From contig JADLHG010000059.1 of the NCBI GenBank assembly GCA_020848905.1, forward strand, positions 1-64,000: a DNA stretch of 64,000 bases. Reading direction: 5' to 3'. A program made the position numbers and the translations under genes. The notes under the pieces were generated by a model. The model was not told the origin of the DNA, made no database searches, and saw nothing but the letters and a program-made list of their open reading frames with translations. How positions within the stretch are numbered: position 1 is the stretch's first letter; the number at the start of each line of letters is the position of its first letter. Source of the stretch: Deltaproteobacteria bacterium (GTDB lineage: Bacteria > Myxococcota_A > Polyangia > GCA-2747355 > JADLHG01). Shown piece by piece: positions 44,597 through 52,658 of the stretch.

Positions 44597-46371
44597 AGGT
44601 CCACCCTCCCGTTCGGGTGCTTGGCCGGGTCGAGCTGGCCGTCGGGCGAAAAGGCCGAGACGTGGCAGCCCTTGCAGTCCTGGGCCACGGGATGCGGCAG
44701 CCCTTTGCTGGTGCGCGTCGGGGGCTGGCCGTGGCAGGCGTTGCACGCGAGTGCCGTCGGCGCGGTCCAGCTCCACTCCTTCACCTGCGCGCCGTCTACG
44801 GCGTGACACCAGACGTTGCTGCAGAGCAGGGCCTTCGCGTCGTAGGTCGGCGGGCCGCGTCGCTCGCGGCTACCGGCCGGTCCGCGCGCCTTCTCGCCGA
44901 AGGTCACCTCGGCGCGCAGATCCGGATCGATGTGCCCCACGGCGGTGACGGTCTGCGGCACCTGGTGGCAATCGACGCAGCCGAGGGGACCGGCGGTCGC
45001 GCTCCCTTTCAGATGGATCGCGTGGAGCCCCACCCCGGGCGCGCTCGGCTCGGTGTGGCCACGCAGGTCGGGGCCCGGAGCGCCGAAGGGACCGGTCCCG
45101 TGGCAGCCGTCGCAGCTGCCCGTCGCGTCCGCCCTGCCGATGGGCGCCTTGCCGTCCACGTGCAGGCTCGGGCGGTGAAAGCGAACCCCGACCAGCTCGC
45201 CGTCGCTCGGCCGGCGACCGGTGGTGAGGCAGCCCGCCTCGCCCGGCGTGCACGCGGCCACGCTCTGCGCGTGACAGAGCTGGCACTCGGCGTTGCCGAT
45301 CCCCTGCCCCGGCATCCCGTGGCAGGCGTTGCAGGCCGGAGGCGTGGTGCTGGTCCAGAAGAAGGCCACCGGTTGCGCCGTGGGGTCCTTCAGCGTGTCG
45401 CCGTGGCAGTAGCTGCCGGCGCAGGCCCGATCGAGCGGCCGGTAGACGGGCTCCGCGCCGCGCCGCCGGGCGAGCCCCGAGAAGACCACCTCCGCGCGCA
45501 GATCTCCGTCGAGGTGTCCCGCCGAGGAGACCTTCTCCGGCACGACGTGGCAGTCCGCACACTGCGCGCCGGCGAAGCGCTCCGAGGGGGTGAGGTGCGC
45601 CTGGTGCGCGCCGACCCCGGCCAGCTTGGGGTCCAGGTTCCACGACAGATCGCCCGGCGGCGCCGCCGCCAGGAGGCCCGCGCCGCGGGAGGCGTCCCCG
45701 TGGCAGGTCGTGCAGGCCTCCACGCCCCTCTTGTGGCAGGTGAGACAGGAGCCGCCCGACGAGCCCCCGCGCAGCTCCTGGCCGTGGCAGCCGGTGCAGA
45801 GCGCGAGCTTCCAGCCGCTCCGCCGGAGCGCGCCGCCGTGGAACTCGGGGCTGTTGCGATCCCCCGGGTAGAGCCAGCCCGGCGGGTGCACGGACACGTC
45901 GAAGTAGGCCAGCCGCAGCTCCACCACCCAGCGCCGTAGGAGCTCGAGGTCGGCCTTCTGGCGCGTCTCGAGCGTCTCACCCTCCCGGAGCTCCGTCGGC
46001 TCGGGGGCGAGGTAGCCGAAGTGCGCCCGGTCCTTGGCCCGGTCGAGCTTGGTGAGCAGCAGACTCGAGGCCTCGCCGGCGAGGGCGTTGCGCACCCCGT
46101 CGCTCCCCGGCCCGAGCAGGCCCGCGTAGCTCGACAGGTCGTAGCCGCCCTGCTTGTCTCTCGGGCCGTGGCACCGCACGCACCGCTTCTCGAGGAGCGC
46201 GCGCACGTGGCCCTGGTAGGTCACCGCGAGCAGCGTCCGGCCCGGCGAGGGCGCGCGCGCCTCACCGCAGGCAGCGAGCGCGACGCAGCCGAGGAGCGCC
46301 AGGAGCCCGCGGCTCCGCCCGCTCGACGAAGGTCTGCTCCCATGGATCGCGGCCCCGGTGACCATCTTCAC
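44593..46371 (-). CDS. outer-membrane 13-heme cytochrome c lipoprotein, second conduit
   Basis: 592 aa from a GTG overlapping the upstream stop (ATG at 46365 is possible). Lipobox ALAAC after a 34-residue leader. Eleven CxxCH, plus CAGSYCH and CSNVWCH (both CxxxxCH), make thirteen. It parallels the protein at 37987: the opening CVRCH with GGYDLSSYAGLLGPG, the segment HPPGWLYPGDRNSPEFHGGALR (HPAGWLDPSDRAATTFHGGALR there), and the end LDPAKHPNGRVDL (LDPTKHLNGTVEV). Confidence 0.87.
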   Translation of the reverse strand: MKMVTGAAIHGSRPSSSGRSRGLLALLGCVALAACGEARAPSPGRTLLAVTYQGHVRALLEKRCVRCHGPRDKQGGYDLSSYAGLLGPGSDGVRNALAGEASSLLLTKLDRAKDRAHFGYLAPEPTELREGETLETRQKADLELLRRWVVELRLAYFDVSVHPPGWLYPGDRNSPEFHGGALRRSGWKLALCTGCHGQELRGGSSGGSCLTCHKRGVEACTTCHGDASRGAGLLAAAPPGDLSWNLDPKLAGVGAHQAHLTPSERFAGAQCADCHVVPEKVSSAGHLDGDLRAEVVFSGLARRRGAEPVYRPLDRACAGSYCHGDTLKDPTAQPVAFFWTSTTPPACNACHGMPGQGIGNAECQLCHAQSVAACTPGEAGCLTTGRRPSDGELVGVRFHRPSLHVDGKAPIGRADATGSCDGCHGTGPFGAPGPDLRGHTEPSAPGVGLHAIHLKGSATAGPLGCVDCHQVPQTVTAVGHIDPDLRAEVTFGEKARGPAGSRERRGPPTYDAKALLCSNVWCHAVDGAQVKEWSWTAPTALACNACHGQPPTRTSKGLPHPVAQDCKGCHVSAFSPDGQLDPAKHPNGRVDL

Positions 46372-47690
46372 GGCCGGACGGGGATCGCCGTCGGCGCCGC
46401 CCCCTTCAGCTGGCTGATGGAGTCGAACAGCAGCTGCTTGACGTACTTCGGGTTGTGCACCCCGAGCGCCCCCCCCCGCGCCACGATCAGATAGTTGTAG
46501 AGCGCTCCGGCCGCGGCCCCGTCGAGCGAGGTGGCCGGGCTCTGCACGCGCGTCACGTCCTTCGCGAACTGCCCGTCCGCGAGCTCGGCCGCGGTGAGGG
46601 TCGGATCGCCCGCCGCGCCACGCGTGAGGTATCCCGCCGCGTTCAGCAGCTTCTGTAGTTCTCCGAGCGCGGCCTTGACCATCGTCTGCCCGCCGTTCAC
46701 GTCGAAGCTCGTGGCCCCCTGGTGACAGCGCCCGCAGGGACCGAGCTGCGCGTAGAAGGAGTGGTCGCCGATGTTGCCGTTCGCGAGGATCTTGGGCATG
46801 TGGCAGGTGAGGCACCCGTCGGAGAAGCCGCCGTGCGTGGAGCTGTCGTAGAGCTTGCCCGCGAAGTGGTAGCCCCCCTTGCCGGTGAAGACGTCCGCCT
46901 GCGGCCCTTCGTGCGGCCCCCAGTAGTGGCTGGTGAGGAGATTGCCCGTCGCCGTCACGTACTGGGTCACGTCCTTGCGCGACTTGTGACACCAGATGCA
47001 GACGTTCCCCTTGCCGTACTTGCCGGCCGGCGTCCCGGTCACCGTCGCGGTGCTCGGGCTCTTCTCGAGGAGCGCCTCGTCCGCCGCGCCCACCGCGGCC
47101 CAGAAGCCGAAGCTCCCGGGGAGATAAGGGGCGGTCTTGCCGTGCGGGTCGGTGGCCGCGGTCACCTGATGGCAGGTGGTGCAGAAGACCGACGCGACCT
47201 TGGCGTTGCCGGCGTAGGTCCCCTCGACGGTCTTCTTGGTGGTCGTGTTCTGGTAGTTGAGCTGCCCCGCCTTCACGCCGGCCACGCTCCCCGAGGTCGC
47301 GCCGATCTTGCCCGTGGCCCGCTGCTCGAGCCCGTCCACCGCGTGGCAGTTGCCGCACGACGCGGAGCGATTGGTCCAGCTACCGACCTCTTCGCCGCCC
47401 AGGTTCGCCACGTAGACGGCGTAGTGGGTGCTCGTCTTCCACTGCTCGACGATCCCCTTGAAGCCGTGACAGGGGGCCAGGCAGCTCGTCGCGCCCGGAA
47501 CGCCGCCGTCCGCGCCTCCGCCGCCCGGGCCGCGCGGGCCTTGCGGCCCCGGAGGTCCGGCCTCGCCCACGGGGCCGACCGCGCCCCGTTCTCCGACCGT
47601 CCCCGTCGGTCCCGCCGGGCCCGCGGGCCCCTCGCACCCCAGGGCCAGGGTCACGGTCGAGAAGAGCAGCAGGCTTCGCGCGCGTCGCAT
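46368..47690 (-). CDS. hexaheme lipoprotein with an N-terminal collagen-like stalk
   Basis: 440 aa. Signal and lipobox ALGC place the lipid on Cys19. Residues 21-56 are twelve uninterrupted Gly-X-Y triplets rich in Pro (GPAGPAGPTG, GPPGPQGPRG), a collagen-like stalk, then a Gly-rich hinge. Six heme motifs follow: CLAPCH (CxxxCH), CGNCH, CTTCH, CIWCH, CLTCH, CGRCH. ATG at 47690 with GGAGGG. First gene of the second conduit operon and coupled to the 13-heme gene. A trimeric stalk would lift a hexaheme head off the outer surface. No counterpart exists in the first operon. Confidence 0.85.
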   Translation of the reverse strand: MRRARSLLLFSTVTLALGCEGPAGPAGPTGTVGERGAVGPVGEAGPPGPQGPRGPGGGGADGGVPGATSCLAPCHGFKGIVEQWKTSTHYAVYVANLGGEEVGSWTNRSASCGNCHAVDGLEQRATGKIGATSGSVAGVKAGQLNYQNTTTKKTVEGTYAGNAKVASVFCTTCHQVTAATDPHGKTAPYLPGSFGFWAAVGAADEALLEKSPSTATVTGTPAGKYGKGNVCIWCHKSRKDVTQYVTATGNLLTSHYWGPHEGPQADVFTGKGGYHFAGKLYDSSTHGGFSDGCLTCHMPKILANGNIGDHSFYAQLGPCGRCHQGATSFDVNGGQTMVKAALGELQKLLNAAGYLTRGAAGDPTLTAAELADGQFAKDVTRVQSPATSLDGAAAGALYNYLIVARGGALGVHNPKYVKQLLFDSISQLKGAAPTAIPVRP

Positions 47691-47823
47691 GTCGTCCCTC
47701 CGGGCAGAGCGCCCGCATTGTCGACGATTCGGCGAGGGATTGCCAACTGTCGCGGCGCGATCGGGCCTTGCGCGGCCTCGGGATCTTGCGCACGATGGTG
47801 GGAAGGGGAGTCTACGGGGCAGG

Positions 47824-49972
47824 ATGAGCGGGGGATCCTCGAGCGACGACCGGCAGGACAGCGACCACCGCCCGGAGCTGCGCATTCGGGAGCGGGCCCT
47901 CGCCCTCCTGGAGCGAGACCCCCGGGTCGCCGCGCCCACCGACCTTCGCGAGCTCGACGAGCTGGTGGCGGAGATCCAGGTGCACCAGGTGGAGCTCGGC
48001 CTGCAAAACGAGGAGCTCCGGGCCGCACAACGTCTGACGGAGGAGCTGCGCGCCAGGTACTACGACCTCTTCGAGCGCGCTCCCGTCGGGTACGTCCTCA
48101 TGGACGGGCGCGGCGAGATCAGCGAGGCCAACCGCGCCGCCGCCACGCTGCTCGGGCTCTCCGGAAGGACCGGATCGGGGAGGCGCCTGGGCTTCTACGT
48201 CGCGCACGCCGACCGGGCCCGCTTCAACCGCTTCCTCCAGGACGCGATCGCGAGCGACGCACCGCAGCGGTGCGAGGTCACCCTTCAGCCGGAGGACCTC
48301 CCCCAGGTGCGGGTGCTACTCGACGGCGTCCGGGAGCCCGGGCCGGAGGTCGCCCTCGCGCGCTGCCGCGTGGCGCTGATCGACGTCTCCGCCCGCGCCG
48401 CGGCGGAGGAGGCGCTGCGGGTCAGCGAAGAGCGGTTCCGCCTCTCCTTCGACCGGGCCCTCATCGGCAAGGCCCTGGCGGCGCCCGACGGCCGGCTCAC
48501 GCAGGTCAACGCCGCCCTCTGCCAGCTCTTCGGCACCGAGCCCGTTGAGCTCGAGGCGCAGCGTCTCGCAGAGCTCGCTCACCCCGACCTGCGGGCGGTG
48601 TGCCGCGCATGGCTAGAGAGCCTGGTGGCCGGCGAGCAGGCCCCGTCACATCAGGAGCTGCGCTTCCTGCGCCGAGACGGACAGGTGCTCTGGGTCGATA
48701 CGTGCATCGCGGTCGAGAGGGATCCGGAAGGGCGGCCGCGCCACCTCATCGCCGACTTCGTGGACCTCACGGAGAACCGCCGGCTGCGGGCGAGCCTCGC
48801 CGACCCCGACCACCTCGCCACCCTCGGGCTCCTCGCGGCCGGCGTGGCGCACGAGATCAACAATCCGCTCTCCTACGTGCTCTACAACCTCGAATCGGCC
48901 GTGGCCGAGCTGCCGCGCCTGGCCGCCGAGGCTCCGGAGGAGCTGCTCGAGCGCCTCGAGCAGGCATCGGAAGGAGCGGGCCGCGTGCGCAAGATCGCGC
49001 GGAGCCTGAGCGCCTTCGCCCGCGTCGAGAAGCGCGAGCTGTCCGCCGTGGAGGTGCGCGCGCCGCTCGAGGCGGCCGTCGACATGGCCTCGGCCGAGCT
49101 CAAGTGTCGCGCGCACCTCGTGCGGGAGCTCGGCGAGGTGCCGCGCGTCCTCGCCTCCGAGGGGAAGCTGGCCCAGGTCTTCCTCAACCTGCTGGTCAAC
49201 TCCGCGCAGGCCATCCCGGAGGGAGACGCGGAGCGCAACGAGATCCGCGTGCGCACCTGGCAGGAGGGCGCGGAGGTCTGCGTGGGAGGTCCGGGACACC
49301 GGGCAGGGGCTCTCCGACGCGGCGCTGGAGCACCTCTTCAGGCCCTTCTTCAGCACGAAGCCGCAGGGGCAAGGCACGGGCCTCGGCCTCGCCATGTCGC
49401 GCAGCATCGTGCAGGCCCTCGGCGGGCGCATAGAAGGGCGGAACGTTTCCGGGGGAGGAGCGGCCTTCGTCGTCCGGCTCCCCGTCGCGACGGCGGAGGT
49501 CGCGCTCGCGCCCGTGGCGCCCGTGGCGGCGAAGCCCGTCGCGGCGAGGCCGGTCGCGGCGAAGCCCGCGGCTCCCGCGCCGAGGGCCGGCAAGGCGCGC
49601 ATGCTGATCGTGGACGACGAGCCCCTGGTCCGCAGCGTGCTCCGACGGATCCTGGAGCCCCATCATGAGGTCGTCGAGCTCGGTTCGGGCGCGGACGCGC
49701 AGCGTCTCCTCGTGAACGACCGCGCCTTCGACCTCATCTGGTGCGACGTGACGATGCCCAACGTCACGGGGCAGGAGCTCTACGAGTGGCTCGCCGCACG
49801 CGACCCGCAGGCGGCGGAGCGCGTGGTGTTCGTCACGGGCGGCACCTTCACCTCGCGGGCCCACGCCTTCCTGGCGCAGGTGGCGAACCCCAAGCTCGAG
49901 AAGCCCTTCGACGTGCATACCGTGCGCGAGCTGGTCGATACGCTGCTGGCAGACAGGCCGCCCAGGTCGTAA
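47824..49972 (+). pseudogene. hybrid histidine kinase with two PAS domains, interrupted by a one-base frameshift
   Basis: First frame 47824 to about 49286: two PAS domains (about residues 70-165 and 200-320), HisKA with AAGVAHEINNPLSYV and the first part of HATPase_c (VNSAQAIPEG). The frame then leaves the family. From 49287 the next frame continues exactly as expected (EVRDTGQGL, FRPFFSTKPQGQGTGLGL), through an Ala/Pro/Lys linker, into a receiver domain (IVDDEPLVRS, Asp in IWCDVTMPN) ending at 49972. A single extra G in GGG at 49284-49286 explains it. It is cytoplasmic, divergent from the collagen-cytochrome gene. Either a real inactivation or a sequencing error. Confidence 0.82.
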
Positions 49973-49984
49973 CGCGCCCGGCGC

Positions 49985-51076
49985 TCACATCGCGCCGCAG
50001 TGTCCCTCGAGCGGGAAGCGGTACTTCTCGACCACGATGTCCAGCGTCGCGCGGAAGGGGCTGCCGGTGGAGGTGGGGGCTCCCTGACGGAGGTCCGCCG
50101 AGAGAGTGCCCTTTACCTGGTTCGTCGCGCTGGCGGTCAGGTCCGCCGCGGCGCCGGCCGGCCCGTGGGCCGGGAGCAGGTAGCTCCAGGTGGTGTACTG
50201 CCCGTTCGACCAGAGATTCAGCGACACGGAGAGCGGCTTTCCGCCCTTCCCCGTCGGCTCGATCCCGAAGACGAGCGCTAGATTGTGAAAGCCGCCTCCC
50301 GAGGGAAGGCGCGCCTCGATCCGCACGGCCTTCGACCCGTCGGCGCTGAGCTCGAACATGCCGTAGGAGCTCGCGGCGTCCAGGTCGAAGGAGTACGGCT
50401 TGCCCCCGAAGGTCACGCCGATCGTGCCGCTGCCGAGCCCCGACGGGGCGCCGGCCGGATAGGTCACCGTCTCGTAGAGCACGGCGAAGGTGCCGAGCGA
50501 CCGCACGAAGAAACGCGCCGTCGCGGCCCCGACCTCGCAGCCCTCGAAGAGGTGCCAGCCCTGAGAGGCGGGGTCCCGGCGCGCCGGAGACATGCGCGGC
50601 GCCTTGTGGCTGTGCGGCAGCGTGACCTCCAGCTCCGCGGCGAGCGCGAGCGACGCGGGCGTGAAGTGGAAGGCGTCCCCCGCGAAGGCGAACTCGAAGG
50701 GGGCGGCACCCTGCGGAACGCGTCGCGCGACGCGGATCACCGTCGCCGCGGTCACGGCGCCCTTCGGGACGACCACCCGCGCGCCGCAGACGGTAAAGGT
50801 CCCTCCCGCCGCGCCCACGCTGAACTGCCCGTCACAGAGGCTCGCGCCACCGTCGGGTCGCGGGCCGAGCTCGCCCGCCCTCGCGTCGGTGAGACGCGCG
50901 TCGATTCCCCGAGCGTCCGGAGCGCCGTCCGTGGCGGCGACGCTGCCATCCCGTGTCGGGCTCGCACCGTCCGACGCGGCCGACCCGTCCGCCGCGCCCA
51001 CCGGCGGAAGCGAGCTGCAGCCCGGCGCCGCGCACGCGAGCAGAAGGAGCGTTGCCACCCTGAGATGAAAGCACAT
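49985..51076 (-). CDS. secreted lipoprotein with a ZU5-like beta domain
   Basis: 363 aa. Signal with lipobox (LLLLACAAPGC), then an Asp/Gly/Ala-rich linker of about 55 residues (DGSVAATDGAPDARG) typical of myxobacterial-type surface lipoproteins. A domain with GGTFTVCGARVVVPKGAVTAATVI follows that looks like the ZU5-type beta-sandwich. The C-terminal 150 residues are beta-rich and unassigned. ATG at 51076 with GAGAGG. Function unknown. Confidence 0.72.
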   Translation of the reverse strand: MCFHLRVATLLLLACAAPGCSSLPPVGAADGSAASDGASPTRDGSVAATDGAPDARGIDARLTDARAGELGPRPDGGASLCDGQFSVGAAGGTFTVCGARVVVPKGAVTAATVIRVARRVPQGAAPFEFAFAGDAFHFTPASLALAAELEVTLPHSHKAPRMSPARRDPASQGWHLFEGCEVGAATARFFVRSLGTFAVLYETVTYPAGAPSGLGSGTIGVTFGGKPYSFDLDAASSYGMFELSADGSKAVRIEARLPSGGGFHNLALVFGIEPTGKGGKPLSVSLNLWSNGQYTTWSYLLPAHGPAGAAADLTASATNQVKGTLSADLRQGAPTSTGSPFRATLDIVVEKYRFPLEGHCGAM

Positions 51077-51215
51077 GAGGACCTCTCTCCGTGGGCTCCT
51101 TGGACCGGAGCCAGCCGAGCTTACTTTCTCGACCGACAGGACGCTACCCGTGCAACCGGCGAGGGAGACGAGGCGGTCACGAACAACGAGGGAGGGACTG
51201 CGAGGATGGGAGGCG

Positions 51216-51578
51216 CTACTTCCGCTCTGCGTAGTGCTCGGCGCCCGTGACGTCAATCACCACGCACGCCTCGTTGCCGACGATCCAGGCATCGTGGCCA
51301 GGGGGGATGTTCATGGCGTCGCCGGGACCGTACTCCTCCGCGGTGCCGTCGTTCATGACGACCTTCATCCGCCCCGACACGATGTAGCCGAAGTGCGCTG
51401 TCTGGCAGCTATCGGTCTTGGCGATGGGCTTGACACAGGTGGACCACTTCCACCCGGGCTCGAAGGTCGCGCGACCGACAGCGCCCGACTCGAGCTTCGC
51501 CAGCTCGAGCTTCCCCTTCTCGAACCTCCGGATCTCGTCCGGCGTGTTCAGGCTCTTCCTCTCCATCCTCTTGGCCAT
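51216..51578 (-). CDS. cupin-domain protein
   Basis: 120 aa, a single cupin_2 barrel. HFGYIVSGRMKVVMNDG and YGPGDAMNIPPGHDAWIVGNE are the two cupin motifs. The first motif keeps one His (QTAHFGY), the second has PPGHD, so metal binding is uncertain. ATG at 51578 with AGGAGG. It could be a small-ligand sensor or isomerase; no partner is evident. Confidence 0.82.
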   Translation of the reverse strand: MAKRMERKSLNTPDEIRRFEKGKLELAKLESGAVGRATFEPGWKWSTCVKPIAKTDSCQTAHFGYIVSGRMKVVMNDGTAEEYGPGDAMNIPPGHDAWIVGNEACVVIDVTGAEHYAERK

Positions 51579-51790
51579 TCTCCACCTCCTGTTCCTCACG
51601 CCGCACCCGCGAAGCGCGGGCGTTTCCCTGGCCGGGCGTCATTCGCAGCCCCACCCATCGATACACCGCTCCGCCACGCGATCGCGCGGAAGCAGCCCCG
51701 AAATGTGACCCCAGATGGCGCGTCGGACAACCCCGGGGGAGCAGACTGGCGCGGACCCGGGCGGAAGGCCCTGGCGGAGACGGCCGTCAC

Positions 51791-52354
51791 TCACTCCGTC
51801 GCGGGGCGGCTCTCCCTCTCCAGGACGGCGAGCAGGCGCTCCACCGCCGTAGCGGCGTCGAGCGAGCCGGTGTCCAGCACCAGCTCCGGCGCGAGCGGCG
51901 GCTCGTAGGCCACTCCCACGCCCGGCAGGCGCGTGACCTCCCCGCGACGGGCCGCCGCGTAGAGGCCCTTCGGGTCGCGCGCCTCGAGGAGCGTGCGGTC
52001 GCAGCGGAGCTCCACCTCGACGAAGCGCGAGACCGTGGCGCGCAGCGCGTCCCGGTAGCGGCGCCGGGGCGCGGTGGCGCTCAGCACCACGAGGGCGCCC
52101 CCTTCGGCCCCGAGGCGCGCGAGGTGCGCGAGCGCGGCGTAGAAGCGATCGCGTTCGGCCTCGTCGAAGGTGGGCGCCGGAGTCAACACCGCGCGCAGGT
52201 CGTCGCTGTCGAGCCACAGACAGACGCGCCCACGTTCGCGCAGCGCCGCCACGAGGTGACGCGCCAGCGTGGACTTGCCGCTCGCCGGCGGGCCGGTCAG
52301 CCAGAGGACCGAACCGGGTGCGGCCGGCGCAGGCGTCCGGCTGTCCTTCGTCAT
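51791..52354 (-). CDS. adenylylsulfate-kinase-like P-loop kinase
   Basis: 187 aa. Walker [10 protein letters not shown] at about 19-27, [12 protein letters not shown] in place of the APS-kinase LDGDNVR, and the family signature [27 protein letters not shown] near 130-155. APS kinase phosphorylates adenylylsulfate to PAPS. No ATP sulfurylase is adjacent, and LDSDD differs from LDGDN, so a related substrate is possible. ATG at 52354 with GGAG. Divergent from napA. Confidence 0.82.
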   Translation of the reverse strand: MTKDSRTPAPAAPGSVLWLTGPPASGKSTLARHLVAALRERGRVCLWLDSDDLRAVLTPAPTFDEAERDRFYAALAHLARLGAEGGALVVLSATAPRRRYRDALRATVSRFVEVELRCDRTLLEARDPKGLYAAARRGEVTRLPGVGVAYEPPLAPELVLDTGSLDAATAVERLLAVLERESRPATE

Positions 52355-52470
52355 GGTCGTATCTCCGAGCGGCCGAGAACGTCGCGGGGCCCTTGGCTCC
52401 CCCCGCACCGGGCACGCCTGTGTACGCCGGTACTCGATCTATAACAGCTCCGACTCGCCCTGGACGGAGT

Positions 52471-52485
52471 GGCGCATTCTGACCC
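52471..52485. promoter_or_regulatory. activator site GGCGCA-TTC-TGACCC
   Basis: Ten of twelve arm positions match the palindrome at 3131; on the minus strand it reads GGGTCA-GAA-TGCGCC, sharing the GAA spacer with 8211 and 22996. It is 96 bp upstream of the napA promoter. Confidence 0.52.
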
Positions 52486-52581
52486 ATTCCACACCCGCAC
52501 GTGGGCCACGGGTTCGTAGCAGTTGCTCGTGCTTACCGACACTTCTGGATCGTCCACCCCCGAAGAGGCGTCACCGCGTGC

Positions 52582-52597
52582 TGGAATGGCCGTTGCA
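52582..52597 (+). promoter_or_regulatory. sigma-54 promoter of napAB
   Basis: TGGAATGGCCGTTGCA: TGG at -24, perfect TTGCA at -12, GG-N10-GC. It ends 61 nt before the napA ATG. Confidence 0.75.
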
Positions 52598-52658
52598 TTC
52601 GCGGGCGCGCAAGCCTGCACACCCCCCGGCCCCGGAGACACCCCGAGGAGAGACTCTC

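Larger units (their letters stand above)
52355..52658. other. 304-bp control region of napAB
   Basis: Holds the activator site at 52471-52485 and the sigma-54 promoter at 52582-52597 for the plus-strand nap genes. Nothing recognised for the divergent kinase gene. Confidence 0.5.
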
